Position numbers and translations under genes: made by a program. A stretch of DNA of 64,000 bases from Ramlibacter sp. Its GTDB lineage: Bacteria > Pseudomonadota > Gammaproteobacteria > Burkholderiales > Burkholderiaceae_C. The notes under the pieces were generated by a model. That model was given only the letters and a program-made list of their open reading frames with translations, had not been told where the DNA came from and did not search any database. Below, piece by piece: positions 47,255-59,006 of the stretch. The first letter of the stretch is position 1; each line of letters starts with the position of its first letter. The DNA is taken from contig JAUYOG010000022.1 of the NCBI GenBank assembly GCA_030695945.1, positions 1 through 64,000 on the forward strand. The letters are read 5' to 3'.

Positions 47255-48550
47255 TCAGCCGCGGATCGCGCGATGGCCGATGTCGTGCCGGTACTGGGCG
47301 CCATCGAAGTGGATCGCGCCGGCCATCTCGTGCGCGCGCTGCTGCGCCGCCTTGACGGAATCGGCCAGCGCCGTCACGCACAGCACGCGCCCGCCGGAGG
47401 TCAGGAGCGCGCCATCCCTGTGCACCGTGCCGGCGTGGAACACCATCGCGTCCTCCGCCGGTCTGGGCAGGCCGGTGATCGCGTCGCCCTTGCGCGGGCT
47501 GAGCGGGTAGCCGGCCGCGGCCATCACGATGCCCAGCGCCGTGCGGCGGTCCCACTGCAGTTCCACCTGGTCCAGCGTGCCGGCAGTGGCCGCCAGCATC
47601 ACGTCGAACAGGTCGGACTTCAGCCGCATCATGATCGGCTGTGTTTCAGGGTCGCCCATGCGGCAATTGAACTCCAGTGTCTTGGGGTGCCCCTGCGCAT
47701 CGATCATGAGCCCGGCGTAGAGGAAACCGGTGTAGGGGATGCCGTCCTTCTCCATACCCTTGATCGTGGGCAGGATGATCTCGCGCATCGCTCGTGCATG
47801 GACGTCCGGCGTCACCACCGGCGCGGGCGAATAGGCACCCATGCCGCCGGTGTTGGGGCCCTGGTCGCCGTCCTGCAGGCGCTTGTGGTCCTGGCTGGTC
47901 GCGAGGGCCGTGACGTTCTTCCCGTCGCACAGCACGATGAAGCTGGCCTCCTCGCCCTGCAGGAACTCCTCGATCACCACCCGAGCGACCGCCCGTCCGT
48001 CTTCTCCTGTGACATGCGAGACGCCGAGCTTGTTGTCGAGCAGCATGAAGTCGATCGCCTCGTGCGCCTCGACCTCGGTCATCGCCACGACCACGCCCTT
48101 GCCCGCCGCCAGTCCGTCCGCCTTCACGACGATGGGCGCACCCATCTTGTGCACGTAGTCGTGCGCGGCGCCCGGATCCGTGAAGGTGTGGTACTCGGCA
48201 GTGGGAATGCCATGGCGCTTCATGAACGCCTTGGAGAAGGCCTTGGAGCTTTCGAGCTGGGCCGCCGCCTTGGTGGGCCCGAACACCCTCAGGCCATGTG
48301 CGCGGAAGTCGTCGACGACGCCGGCCGCCAACGGCCCCTCGGGGCCGACCACGGTGAGCGCGATCTTCTGGTCGAGGGCCCACTTCCTCAGCTGCGGGAT
48401 GTCCGTGATGTCCACGTTCTCCAGCCGCGGATCGAGCGCCGTTCCGCCATTGCCGGGCGCGACGTACACCGCCTGCACCTTGGGCGACTGGGCGAGCTTC
48501 CAGGCCAGCGCATGTTCCCGGCCTCCGCCGCCGATGACTAGGACTTTCAT
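47255..48550 (-). CDS. purD: Phosphoribosylamine-glycine ligase PurD (GARS)
   Basis: A 431-residue ATP-grasp enzyme for the second step of purine synthesis. It starts [20 protein letters not shown], carries the adenine loop [16 protein letters not shown], and PVITG-type ATP-grasp motifs ([16 protein letters not shown]). The end is normal. The start overlaps the yebC stop (ATGA). Not to be confused with the unusual ATP-grasp at 6517. Confidence 0.96.
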   Translation of the reverse strand: MKVLVIGGGGREHALAWKLAQSPKVQAVYVAPGNGGTALDPRLENVDITDIPQLRKWALDQKIALTVVGPEGPLAAGVVDDFRAHGLRVFGPTKAAAQLESSKAFSKAFMKRHGIPTAEYHTFTDPGAAHDYVHKMGAPIVVKADGLAAGKGVVVAMTEVEAHEAIDFMLLDNKLGVSHVTGEDGRAVARVVIEEFLQGEEASFIVLCDGKNVTALATSQDHKRLQDGDQGPNTGGMGAYSPAPVVTPDVHARAMREIILPTIKGMEKDGIPYTGFLYAGLMIDAQGHPKTLEFNCRMGDPETQPIMMRLKSDLFDVMLAATAGTLDQVELQWDRRTALGIVMAAAGYPLSPRKGDAITGLPRPAEDAMVFHAGTVHRDGALLTSGGRVLCVTALADSVKAAQQRAHEMAGAIHFDGAQYRHDIGHRAIRG

Positions 48551-49275
48551 TCTTCGGATATCTCGGCGTTGTGGAAGACGTCCTGGACGTCGTCCAGGTC
48601 TTCCAGCACGTCCAGGAGCTTCTGCATCTTCGCGGCGTCTTCCCCGGTGAGTTCGATGGTGTTCTCCGCCCGCATCGTCACTTCCGCCACCTCCGGCTTG
48701 AGGCCGGCGGCTTCCAGCGCGTTCTTGACGGCTTCGAAGTCGCCCGGCGAGGTGATGACCTCGATGGCGCCTTCCTCGTCGGCAATCACGTCCTGCGCGC
48801 CGGCTTCCAGCGCCACCTCCATCACCATGTCCTCGCTGGTGCCGGGCGCCAGGATGAGCTGACCCACGTTCTTGAACTGGAAGGCCACCGAGCCCGCGGT
48901 GCCCATGCTGCCGCCGTACTTGCTGAAGGCGTGGCGAACCTCGGCCACGGTTCGCACCTTGTTGTCCGTCATCGTGTCGACGAGGATCGCCGCGCCACCG
49001 AAGCCGTAGCCCTCGTAGCGGATTTCCTCGTACTGCACGCCCTCGAGGTTGCCCGTGGCCTTGTCGATGTTGCGCTTGACGGTGTCGGCCGGCATGTTCG
49101 CCGCCTTGGCCTTTTCCACGGCCAGCCGCAGGCGCGGGTTCTGGCCCAGGTCGCCGCCACCCAGGCGGGCCGCGACCATGATTTCACGGATGACGCGGGT
49201 CCAGATCTTGCCGCGCTTCTCGTCCTGGCGGCCCTTTCGGTGCTGGATATTTGCCCATTTGCTGTGTCCGGCCAC
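48547..49275 (-). CDS. yebC: YebC/PmpR family transcriptional/translation regulator
   Basis: A 242-residue member of the TACO1/YebC family. It begins [17 protein letters not shown] and contains [19 protein letters not shown], both diagnostic. Some members bind DNA; others help ribosomes through polyproline stretches. GTG start at 49275 with AAGGA. First gene of the seven-gene operon. Confidence 0.95.
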   Translation of the reverse strand: MAGHSKWANIQHRKGRQDEKRGKIWTRVIREIMVAARLGGGDLGQNPRLRLAVEKAKAANMPADTVKRNIDKATGNLEGVQYEEIRYEGYGFGGAAILVDTMTDNKVRTVAEVRHAFSKYGGSMGTAGSVAFQFKNVGQLILAPGTSEDMVMEVALEAGAQDVIADEEGAIEVITSPGDFEAVKNALEAAGLKPEVAEVTMRAENTIELTGEDAAKMQKLLDVLEDLDDVQDVFHNAEISEE

Positions 49276-49398
49276 TGGAAGTCCTTCTTTCTTTGGAGTC
49301 GGCGCTATATTGGCGTCTCAATCAGTTGAGGACAGAGCAAAATGGCCTTGCCATTCTTGATCTGTCCCGCAAAGTCTCACCATTTTACTTTTCAAGCC

Positions 49399-50934
<1,536 letters not shown>

Positions 50935-50993
50935 CACCCGCGACGGAGCCGGCACGGTGTGTTGGCGCGGTGTGTTGGCGACGGGCCGGGGAC

Positions 50994-51100
50994 GGGCCGG
51001 GGACGGCGGGTGGCCGACTCCGCGAATGTCCCCCGTCGCGGGCTGCGCCCGCTACCTCCTCCTTGATTTCGCTGCGTCGGCCACCCGCCATCCCCGGCCC
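50994..51100 (-). repeat. Structured hairpin element, copy 3
   Basis: Outer stem 50994-51026 pairs with 51068-51100. The near-perfect part is 51005-51026 with 51068-51089 (19 of 22). It shares the core TGTCCCCCG...GCGGGCTGCGCCCGC...CCTTGATTTCGC with copy 1, but the stem sequence differs apart from a TGGCCG motif. Located between the HerA-like gene and URC1. Confidence 0.75.
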
Positions 51101-51150
51101 TTGGCGCGGCGTTGGTTCTTTCGACGCGTCGAACGCATACCGCGCAGGAT

Positions 51151-51252
51151 GGATCAGGGCGGCGGGGCGCTCTGCGCAGCGGAATAAAGGAGGAGCCGCC
51201 CTCCCGGCGGCGGGGGACATCCGCGGAGTAGAGTGCCCCGCTGCCCTGATCC
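51151..51252 (+). repeat. Structured hairpin element, copy 4
   Basis: Outer stem 51151-51183 pairs with 51220-51252; all isolated mismatches (three) are G-T, i.e. G-U in a plus-strand RNA. The core (AAAGGAGGAGCCGCC, then GGCGGCGGGGGACATCCGC) is a diverged version of copy 2. It is inverted relative to copy 3, with a 50-nt spacer. Confidence 0.75.
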
Positions 51253-51311
51253 GCCCCAACGCCCCACAGTGACGGTACCTGCTGTAAAGTGCCTTTTTGG
51301 AGGGCTTTCGC

Positions 51312-52559
51312 ATGCCAGTTGAAGCACCCCGCCACATCCGGCTGACTTCCCATGCCAGCGGTTATGGCGCCTTGCCCATCGCGTGGGGTGCGCCCACCGC
51401 CGCCGAGCGCGGGCCCATCGTCGGCACGACCACCCAGCGCAGCCACCGCAACGTGATCGGCACGCACAGCGGCTCCTATAGCGTCTATCGCGCGCTTGCC
51501 GTGGCCGCGGGCGCGCTGTCGCGCATGCACAAGGCCGACCTCACCAACACCTCGCCCACCGACGTGATCGGGGCCTATCCGCAGTGGACAGACTCCACCA
51601 AGATCGTGTCCCTCGACCCCTGGGGCGCCTTGGTGGCCGATGAGTTCGCCGCCGAGCTGGCGGCAGGCTACGACATCCGCCCCACCATCGCCGTGACCAA
51701 GGCGCACGTGATCCTGCCGGAAGTCATCGAGGGCCTGCAGGCCGGGCGCCTGCGGGCCGATGGCACCGTGCTCACCGCCGGCGGCGCCGCGATGGTGACG
51801 AAGGCTGCGATCGAGCCCGTGTGGTGGCTGCCGGGCGTGGCCCGGCGCTTCGGCTGCTCGGAGAACGACCTGCGCCGCGTCCTGTTCGAAGAAACCGGCG
51901 GCATGTACCCGGAGCTGGTGACTCGCAGCGACCTCGAGGTCTTCCTGCCGCCGATCGGGGGCCAGACCGTGTACATCTTCGGCAACCCGCGCGACCTGGC
52001 CAACCCCGATGTCGAACTGACGGCGCGCGTGCACGACGAGTGCAATGGCTCGGACGTGTTCGGCTCGGATATCTGCACCTGCCGGCCCTACCTGACGCAC
52101 GCGATCGAGGAGTGCATCCAGGGCGCCCAGCGCGGCGGCGTGGGCCTCGTCTCTTACTCTCGCAAGGAAGGCCGCGCGCTCGGCGAGGTGACCAAGTTCC
52201 TCGTCTACAACGCGCGCAAGCGCCAGGTGGGCGGCGACACGGCCGACCAGTATTTCGCGCGCACCGAATGCGTCGCCGGCGTGCAGGACATGCGGTTCCA
52301 GGAACTGATGCCGGACGTGCTGCACTGGCTGGGCATCCGCAAAATCCACCGGCTGGTGTCGATGAGCAACATGAAATTCGACGCCATCACGAAGTCCGGC
52401 ATCGAGATCGGCGAGCGCGTGAACATCCCCGACGAGCTGATTCCTGCCGACGCACGGGTGGAGATGGACGCCAAGGTGGCGGCGGGCTACTTCACGCAGG
52501 GGCCGGTGCCCGACGCACAGGAGCTCAGGATAGCCAAGGGCCGGGGGTTGGACAGATGA
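51312..52559 (+). CDS. GTP cyclohydrolase II-like protein of uracil catabolism (URC1)
   Basis: A 415-residue protein. The C-terminal 200 residues resemble GTP cyclohydrolase II RibA ([20 protein letters not shown] as zinc cysteines; [16 protein letters not shown]). The N-terminal 190 residues are an extension absent from RibA. In the URC pathway of yeasts and bacteria, URC1 acts with URC4 and uracil phosphoribosyltransferase to degrade uracil. It is followed by exactly those genes, so riboflavin synthesis is unlikely to be its job. GGAGGG precedes the ATG at 51312; the ATGA overlap couples it to URC4. Confidence 0.9.
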   Translation: MPVEAPRHIRLTSHASGYGALPIAWGAPTAAERGPIVGTTTQRSHRNVIGTHSGSYSVYRALAVAAGALSRMHKADLTNTSPTDVIGAYPQWTDSTKIVSLDPWGALVADEFAAELAAGYDIRPTIAVTKAHVILPEVIEGLQAGRLRADGTVLTAGGAAMVTKAAIEPVWWLPGVARRFGCSENDLRRVLFEETGGMYPELVTRSDLEVFLPPIGGQTVYIFGNPRDLANPDVELTARVHDECNGSDVFGSDICTCRPYLTHAIEECIQGAQRGGVGLVSYSRKEGRALGEVTKFLVYNARKRQVGGDTADQYFARTECVAGVQDMRFQELMPDVLHWLGIRKIHRLVSMSNMKFDAITKSGIEIGERVNIPDELIPADARVEMDAKVAAGYFTQGPVPDAQELRIAKGRGLDR

Positions 52560-53824
52560 AGGATACCGATTTCATCACGCCGCATGCCCAGTCCGAGGCG
52601 GCTGCGGACATCCTGCGCACGACGGCCGCGATCCGGGAACGGTCCATCCAGCTGGCGTCGCGAGCGCGCCAGGGCGAATCGACGTGGTTCGTGATCGACG
52701 AGGGCTTCCTCGACACGGCTGCCGCCGCTGTCGCCGATGCCACGCGCAGGCGCTATCCCAGGCTGCACATCCCCGTGCACAGCCGCTGGCGGCATTTCGA
52801 GGCGGGCGGCATCGACCGCAAGGCCGAGCTCGACCGCCTGCTGGAGGGCATGCCGCCGATCCTGCGCGGCCATTCGATGATCGACCTGACGGTGGTGAGC
52901 GTGCTGCTCGATGGAGGCGCCGGGCCGGACTGGAAGTACGTGGAGCCGGCCACGGGCCAAACCTTCACGCGCTCGGAAGGCCTCGCGGTCGCGAGCTTCC
53001 ACGCCTTCACCGCGGGCCTGTTCTCGAGCGACAGGAACCATCCGTTCCAGGCGGACTCGGAGGGCCTGCGCGCGCTGGTCACCGACCACCTGGCGTCGGC
53101 GTTCCAGGTCAGCGAAACCAACCCGCTCGTCGGAATCGAGGACCGGGCGATCCTGCTGCGCCGCCTCGGCGAAACGATGGCAGAGCAGCCGGAGGTGTTC
53201 GGCGACACCGGCCGGCCCGCAGGCTTGTTCGACACCATCATCAGCCCGCTGGGGCCGGACGTTCCCCACACGGCCACCGTCGGCGCCCACACCATCCTGT
53301 CGGAGCTGTTGCGCACGCTCTCGGGCATCTGGCCCGCTGGCAACTTCATCGGCGACATGCCGCTGGGCGACTGCTGGCGCCATGCGGCCGTGCGCGGCGA
53401 GGGCCTCACAGATGGCTGGATCCCCTTTCACAAGCTCTCCCAATGGCTCACCTATTCGCTGATCGAGCCGTTCGCGTGGTCCGGGGTGCAGGTGAACGGG
53501 TTGGACCAGCTGACGGCACTGCCCGAGTACCGCAACGGCGGCCTGCTGATCGACAGCGGGCTGCTGCGCCTGCGCGACGAGGCGTCGGTGCGCGAAATCT
53601 GGCGGCCGGGCGACGAAATCATCGTGGAGTGGCGGGCGCTGACCGTGGCGCTGATGGACGACGTGGCGCGTGCGGTGCGCCACCAGCTACGATTGGGCGA
53701 ATCCCAACTGCCCCTGGCCTGCGTCCTGGAAGGCGGCAGCTGGGCCGCCGGCCGCGAGTTGGCGCAGCGCCACCGCGGCGGGCTGCCGCCCCTGCAGGTG
53801 GCCAGCGACGCAACGGTATTCTGA
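52556..53824 (+). CDS. URC4/DUF1688 family protein (uracil catabolism)
   Basis: A 422-residue DUF1688 protein, the bacterial counterpart of yeast Urc4. Conserved blocks include [36 protein letters not shown] and [16 protein letters not shown]. Its biochemical step is uncertain, but the protein is required for uracil breakdown through the URC route in yeast (family knowledge). Start overlaps the URC1 stop; upp follows 23 nt later. Confidence 0.9.
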   Translation: MKDTDFITPHAQSEAAADILRTTAAIRERSIQLASRARQGESTWFVIDEGFLDTAAAAVADATRRRYPRLHIPVHSRWRHFEAGGIDRKAELDRLLEGMPPILRGHSMIDLTVVSVLLDGGAGPDWKYVEPATGQTFTRSEGLAVASFHAFTAGLFSSDRNHPFQADSEGLRALVTDHLASAFQVSETNPLVGIEDRAILLRRLGETMAEQPEVFGDTGRPAGLFDTIISPLGPDVPHTATVGAHTILSELLRTLSGIWPAGNFIGDMPLGDCWRHAAVRGEGLTDGWIPFHKLSQWLTYSLIEPFAWSGVQVNGLDQLTALPEYRNGGLLIDSGLLRLRDEASVREIWRPGDEIIVEWRALTVALMDDVARAVRHQLRLGESQLPLACVLEGGSWAAGRELAQRHRGGLPPLQVASDATVF

Positions 53825-53847
53825 GAAACGCAAAGGCAAGAACAACA

Positions 53848-54477
<630 letters not shown>

Positions 54478-54493
54478 GGGCCCGTGTCTTACC

Positions 54494-54514
54494 CCCTCCC
54501 CCGCCGGGGGAGGG
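54494..54514 (+). terminator. Perfect 9-bp hairpin after upp
   Basis: CCCTCCCCC (54494-54502), GCC loop, GGGGGAGGG (54506-54514). It separates the URC genes from the TPR gene. No T-run follows, so it is a weak terminator or a processing hairpin; the GGTGGGGG behind it doubles as the Shine-Dalgarno of the next gene. Confidence 0.5.
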
Positions 54515-54530
54515 CTGGGGTGGGGGCATC

Positions 54531-55709
54531 GTGCGCCCCTTCTTTCTCCTGCTGGCCCTTTGCGTTTCGTTCGTCGCAGCAGCCGCCCCTTTCACCCCTG
54601 CCAATGACAACGACGTCGTCGAGCGCCTGCCCGCCGGCGCGAGCGACCCCTCGGTGCGGCGCGTCGATTCCCTGCGCAAGCAGCTGGCCGCGCGACCCAA
54701 CGACAACGCGCTGCGCCTGGAGATCGCGCGCCGCTACTTCGACCTGGCGATGGCGCAGGGCGATCCGCGATACGTCGGCTACGCCTCCGCCGCGATCGCG
54801 CCGCTGGCCGCCTCGTCGGCGAACGACGCGCAATATTGGCTGGTCAAGGGCATGGTCCAGCAGTACAGCCACGACTTCAAGGGCGCCCTGGAGAGCCTGG
54901 CCAAGGCGAGGGATCTCGACCCGCAAGCCGTCGAGGCGACGGCATGGCGCTCGGCCATCCACATGGTGCAGGCGAACTACGACGAAGCCCTGTCCGAGTG
55001 CACGCGGCTCGTCCCCAACGCGCATCCGCTGCACGCGCAGGGCTGCACGGCGTACGTGCAGGCCAGCACCGGCCAGCTGGCGCCGGCCTACGAAGCCCTG
55101 GGCAAGGCCCTCGCGACGGCCGGAACGGTGGCACCCGAGCTGGCCGTCTGGACGCGCACGCGCCTGGCCGAAATGGCGATCCGCCTGCAACGTTGGCCGG
55201 AAGCCGAAAGCCACTTCAAGGAAGCATTGGCGCCCGGCGTGACCGACCAGTTCCTGCTGGGCGCCTTCGCGGACTTCCTGCTGCAGCAAAAGCGCCCGGC
55301 GGAGGTGTTGACGCTGCTCGCCGGCTGGGAGCGCTCCGACATCCTGCTGCTGCGGCTGGCGCTGGCGGGACGCGCGGCCAAGAATCCGCGCGCCGCGGAC
55401 TGGGCATCGCAGCTGCGCGATCGCTTCGCCGCCGCGGCGCTGCGCGGTGACCGCCTGCACGAGCAGGAAGCCGCACGCTTCGAGCTGGACATCGAGGGCA
55501 ACCCCACGAAAGCCGTGGACCTGGCCACGCGCAACTACCAGGACCAGAAGGAGCCCCGCGACGCCGAAATCCTGATGCGCGCTGCGTTGGCCGCGAAACA
55601 GCCCCGCGCCGCGTCGCCGGCCATCGCCTGGCTGCGAACGAACAAGTACGAGGACCCGCAACTGGCGGCCCTGGCCGACAGGCTCACCACGCCGGGAGCG
55701 GCGCGATGA
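54531..55709 (+). CDS. Exported TPR-repeat protein
   Basis: A 392-residue protein with a signal peptide (MRPFFLLLALCVSFVAAAAP) and helical tetratricopeptide repeats from about 45 on (RLEIARRYFDLAMAQGDPRY; ALESLAKARDLDPQAVEATA; ALGKALATAGTVAPE). Probably a periplasmic or outer-membrane scaffold. It overlaps the HupE gene (ATGA), so they likely work together. GTG start at 54531 after a G-rich Shine-Dalgarno. Confidence 0.75.
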   Translation: MRPFFLLLALCVSFVAAAAPFTPANDNDVVERLPAGASDPSVRRVDSLRKQLAARPNDNALRLEIARRYFDLAMAQGDPRYVGYASAAIAPLAASSANDAQYWLVKGMVQQYSHDFKGALESLAKARDLDPQAVEATAWRSAIHMVQANYDEALSECTRLVPNAHPLHAQGCTAYVQASTGQLAPAYEALGKALATAGTVAPELAVWTRTRLAEMAIRLQRWPEAESHFKEALAPGVTDQFLLGAFADFLLQQKRPAEVLTLLAGWERSDILLLRLALAGRAAKNPRAADWASQLRDRFAAAALRGDRLHEQEAARFELDIEGNPTKAVDLATRNYQDQKEPRDAEILMRAALAAKQPRAASPAIAWLRTNKYEDPQLAALADRLTTPGAAR

Positions 55710-56842
55710 GGCGTTGCCTGCTCCTCCTGCTCGCGCTGGCTCTGCACGCGTCCGCGTGGGCGCACAAACCCAGCGACAGTTACCTCACGCTGCGCGCCGC
55801 GGCGGGCAGCGACGACATTGCGGTGCGCTGGGACATCGCCCTGCGCGACCTCGACTATGTGCTCGAACTCGACCGCGACGGCAATGGCGCGCTCACGTGG
55901 GGCGAGGTGCGCCATCGCTCGGACGACATCACGCGCTACGCGACCACGCACCTGGCCCTCACTGCCGGGGGCAAGGCCTGCCGCTGGGAAAGCACCGGGC
56001 CCTTGATGCTGGACAAGCACAGCGACGGCACCTACGCCGTGCTGGCGCTGGCCGCGAAGTGCGGCAGCCTGGACCAGGGCCTGAAGGCCAGCTACTCGCT
56101 GCTGTTCGACGTGGACCCGTCCCACCGCGGCCTGGTGCAATGGGTGGCGCCGGGCGCCGACACATCGCAGGCGCTGGTCTTCGGCACCGAATCGGCAGAG
56201 CAGTCGCTCGCGCTGAAGGCCCCCGGCGGCTGGCAGACGTTGAAGCAATACCTGCTCGACGGTGTGTGGCACATCTGGATCGGCTTCGACCACATCCTGT
56301 TCCTGCTGGCCCTGCTGCTGCCGTCGGTGCTGGTGCATCGGGGCCGGCGCTGGGACGGCGTCGGCCGCTTCGGGCCGGCCGTGACCGAGGTGGTGAAGGT
56401 GGTGACGGCGTTCACCCTCGCGCACTCGATCACGCTCAGCCTCGCGGCGCTGCAGGTGATCAGCCTGCCCTCGCGCCTGGTCGAGTCGGCCATTGCGGCC
56501 TCCGTGGTGCTGGCGGCGCTGAACAACCTGCGCGGGACGATCGAACGCAGGCGCTGGGTACTGGCCTTCGTGTTCGGCCTGATCCACGGCTTCGGCTTCG
56601 CGTCGGTGCTGACGGACCTGGGCCTGCCCCAGGGCGCGCTGGTGCTGGCACTGGTCGGGTTCAACGTCGGCGTGGAAATCGGGCAACTGGCGATCGTGGC
56701 CGTCTTCCTGCCGGTGGCATTCGCTTTGCGCTGGACAAGTTTCTATCGCATCGGGGTGCTGAAGGTCGGGTCTGTGCTTGTGGCGATGCTGGCGGCGTAC
56801 TGGTTCGTGCAGCGGGCATTCGACTTCCAGGGGCCGTTCTAG
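55706..56842 (+). CDS. HupE/UreJ family membrane protein with EF-hand-like segment
   Basis: A 378-residue protein: a signal peptide (residues 1-19), an exported N-terminal domain (20-185) with an EF-hand-like DRDGNGALTWGE loop near 53-64, then a HupE/UreJ_2 membrane part (about 190-378). The membrane part has WHIWIGFDHILFLLALLLPS and FGLIHGFGFASVL, with histidines typical of nickel/cobalt-permease relatives. Metal transport is possible but unproven. Pairs with the TPR gene. Confidence 0.85.
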   Translation: MRRCLLLLLALALHASAWAHKPSDSYLTLRAAAGSDDIAVRWDIALRDLDYVLELDRDGNGALTWGEVRHRSDDITRYATTHLALTAGGKACRWESTGPLMLDKHSDGTYAVLALAAKCGSLDQGLKASYSLLFDVDPSHRGLVQWVAPGADTSQALVFGTESAEQSLALKAPGGWQTLKQYLLDGVWHIWIGFDHILFLLALLLPSVLVHRGRRWDGVGRFGPAVTEVVKVVTAFTLAHSITLSLAALQVISLPSRLVESAIAASVVLAALNNLRGTIERRRWVLAFVFGLIHGFGFASVLTDLGLPQGALVLALVGFNVGVEIGQLAIVAVFLPVAFALRWTSFYRIGVLKVGSVLVAMLAAYWFVQRAFDFQGPF

Positions 56843-56857
56843 GGCGCGGCCGGGCCC

Positions 56858-56881
56858 GGCATGGCATGGCATGGCATGGCA
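56858..56881. repeat. GGCAT pentanucleotide tandem repeat
   Basis: GGCAT repeated four times plus GGCA, directly upstream of the codA start. ATGs recur every five bases, so repeat number changes would shift which upstream ATG is in frame with codA. ATGs at 56861 and 56876 are presently in frame with 56894. Confidence 0.85.
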
Positions 56882-56893
56882 AATAATGGGGCC

Positions 56894-58171
56894 ATGCTCG
56901 ACCTGCTCATCAAAAACGCAACCCTCCCCGACGGCCGGACGGGGATGTCGGTGGCCGTGCAAGCCGGCCGCATCGTCGAGGTCACCCCGGGCCTCTCGGC
57001 GCCGGCCGCCGAAACCGTCGACGCCGCCGGCCAGCTCCTCACCCCGCCCTTCTGCGACCCGCACTTCCATATGGACGCGACGCTCAGCTACGGATTGCCG
57101 CGCGTCAACGAAAGCGGCACCCTGCTGGAGGGCATCGCCGTGTGGGGTGAGCTCAAGCCGACGCTGACCGCCGACGCGATGATCGAGCGCGCCCTCACCT
57201 ACTGCGACTGGGCGGTGGCCAAGGGCCTGCTGGCGATCCGCAGCCACGTGGACACCAGCGACCCCAGCCTCCTGCCGGTGCAGGCCATGCTGGAAGTAAA
57301 GCGGCGCGTCACGCCCTATATCGACTTGCAGCTGGTCGCGTTTCCGCAGGACGGCGTTCTGCGCGCCCCTGGTGGCGTGGACAACCTCCAGCGCGCGCTC
57401 GACCTCGGCGTGGACATCGTGGGCGGCATCCCGCACTTCGAGCGCACGATGGGCGAAGGCGCGGCCAGCGTGAAGCTGCTGTGCGAGATCGCCGCCGATC
57501 GCGGCAAGCTGGTGGACATGCACTGCGACGAGACCGACGATCCCATGTCGCGCCACATCGAGACACTGGCCTTCGAGGCGCAGCGCCTGGGCCTGCAGGG
57601 CCGCGTGAACGGCTCGCACTGCACCTCCATGCACAGCATGGACAACTATTACGTGAGCAAGCTGCTCCCGCTGATCGCCGAGAGCGGCGTCAGCGTCGTC
57701 GCCAACCCCCTCATCAACATCACGCTGCAGGGCCGGCACGACACCTACCCCAGGCGCCGCGGCATGACCCGCGTGCCGGAGCTGATGGCGGCCGGCGTGA
57801 CCGTCGCGTTCGGCCACGACTGCGTGATGGACCCGTGGTACGGCATGGGCTCGGGCGACATGCTGGAGGTGGCGCACATGGGACTGCACGTGGCGCAGAT
57901 GACGAGCCAGCAGGGCATCCGCGCGTGCTTCGACGCCGTGACGGCCAGCGCGGCAAAGGTCATGCACCTGCAGGGCTACGGCTTCAAGCCCGGCTGCGAC
58001 GCCAGCTTCGTGTTGCTGCAGGCCCGGGACCCGGTCGAGGCGATCCGCCTGCGGGCGAACCGACTGAAAGTGTGGAAGAAAGGGAAGCTGCTTGCGCAAG
58101 CCCCGGCAATGGCAACGCAGTTGAGCCTTGGCGGGCGCCCGCCCAGGGTTGACTTCGGCGCGCCGGCCTGA
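56894..58171 (+). CDS. codA: Cytosine deaminase
   Basis: A 425-residue amidohydrolase. Metal and active-site motifs match CodA: DPHFHMDATLSYG (HxH), HCDETDDP, and FGHDCVMDPWYGMGSGDM with GLHVAQM. It turns cytosine into uracil, which upp and the URC genes upstream can then use. ATG 56894 is chosen because the family begins MLDLLIKNA; in-frame ATGs at 56861 and 56876 are in the tandem repeat. Related isocytosine or creatinine deaminases cannot be excluded. Confidence 0.9.
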   Translation: MLDLLIKNATLPDGRTGMSVAVQAGRIVEVTPGLSAPAAETVDAAGQLLTPPFCDPHFHMDATLSYGLPRVNESGTLLEGIAVWGELKPTLTADAMIERALTYCDWAVAKGLLAIRSHVDTSDPSLLPVQAMLEVKRRVTPYIDLQLVAFPQDGVLRAPGGVDNLQRALDLGVDIVGGIPHFERTMGEGAASVKLLCEIAADRGKLVDMHCDETDDPMSRHIETLAFEAQRLGLQGRVNGSHCTSMHSMDNYYVSKLLPLIAESGVSVVANPLINITLQGRHDTYPRRRGMTRVPELMAAGVTVAFGHDCVMDPWYGMGSGDMLEVAHMGLHVAQMTSQQGIRACFDAVTASAAKVMHLQGYGFKPGCDASFVLLQARDPVEAIRLRANRLKVWKKGKLLAQAPAMATQLSLGGRPPRVDFGAPA

Positions 58172-58218
58172 GGCGCGCCGCCTCACCTGCGGCGGCCCAA
58201 AGCCGGGACAATGCAGGC

Positions 58219-58971
58219 ATGCCGCTCGACCTCACCCGCATCCGCGCCCTGTGCTTCGACGTGGATGGCACGATCGCCGACACCGACGACCACCTCGTAG
58301 CGCAACTGGCGGTGCTCCTCGACCGGGCGCCGCTCGTCAGCGGCCGGCGTGCCGAACGCCTGGCGCGGCAGATCGTGATGGGCGCCGAGACCCCGGTCCA
58401 CGGCGCCTATGCCTTGCTCGACCGATTGGGCCTGGACGTGCCGGTCTCGCGGCTGCGCGCGCGCCTCAAGGCGGCCAAGGCCCGCGGCGTCGATCCGGGC
58501 CGGACGCGCAACATCGGGGCCATCGACGAAGTGCCGCACGACATGATGGCGGGCGTGCAGGAGATGCTGAAGGCGCTTTCGAAGCACTACCCGATGTGCA
58601 CCATCACCACCGGCGGCGCGCCGCGCGTGGAGCGCTTCCTGGAACACTACGAGGTGCGTGATGTCTTCACTGCGGTGGTAGGCGCGCAGACGACGCAGCG
58701 CATGAAGCCGCACCCCGAGCCGCTGTTCTACGCGGCTGACGCGATGCGTGTCGCGCCCGAAGAGTGCCTGATGATCGGCGACACCACCATCGACATCCGC
58801 ACCGGCCGGTCCGCGGGCGCGCAGACCGTGGGTGTGCTGTGCGGGTTCGGCACAGAGAGCGAGTTGCGCCGCACCGGCGCGGGGCTGATCCTGCGTACGA
58901 CGTCCGACCTGCTGGCGGTGCTGATGCCCCAGGAAGATACCCTGCGAAAGACCGCCAGCCCCGAGGAATGA
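58219..58971 (+). CDS. HAD-family hydrolase (phosphoglycolate-phosphatase-like)
   Basis: A 250-residue HAD phosphatase. Motif I is LCFDVDGTIADTDDH, motif II TITTGG, the motif III lysine is in TTQRMKPHPEPLF and motif IV is MIGDTTIDIRTGRSAG. The helical cap lies between motifs I and II. Substrate unknown; phosphoglycolate or a sugar phosphate is likely. It is 47 nt after codA and may be in the same operon, where it could dephosphorylate a nucleotide intermediate (speculative). Confidence 0.85.
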   Translation: MPLDLTRIRALCFDVDGTIADTDDHLVAQLAVLLDRAPLVSGRRAERLARQIVMGAETPVHGAYALLDRLGLDVPVSRLRARLKAAKARGVDPGRTRNIGAIDEVPHDMMAGVQEMLKALSKHYPMCTITTGGAPRVERFLEHYEVRDVFTAVVGAQTTQRMKPHPEPLFYAADAMRVAPEECLMIGDTTIDIRTGRSAGAQTVGVLCGFGTESELRRTGAGLILRTTSDLLAVLMPQEDTLRKTASPEE

Positions 58972-59006
58972 GCAGGCTGCACGCTCGCCACGACGGACGT
59001 GCCCTC

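Noticed and set aside
51312-52559. Ordinary riboflavin ribA/ribBA gene
   Set aside because: The protein has a long N-terminal extension, no DHBP synthase domain and sits with URC4 and upp, so the uracil role is preferred.
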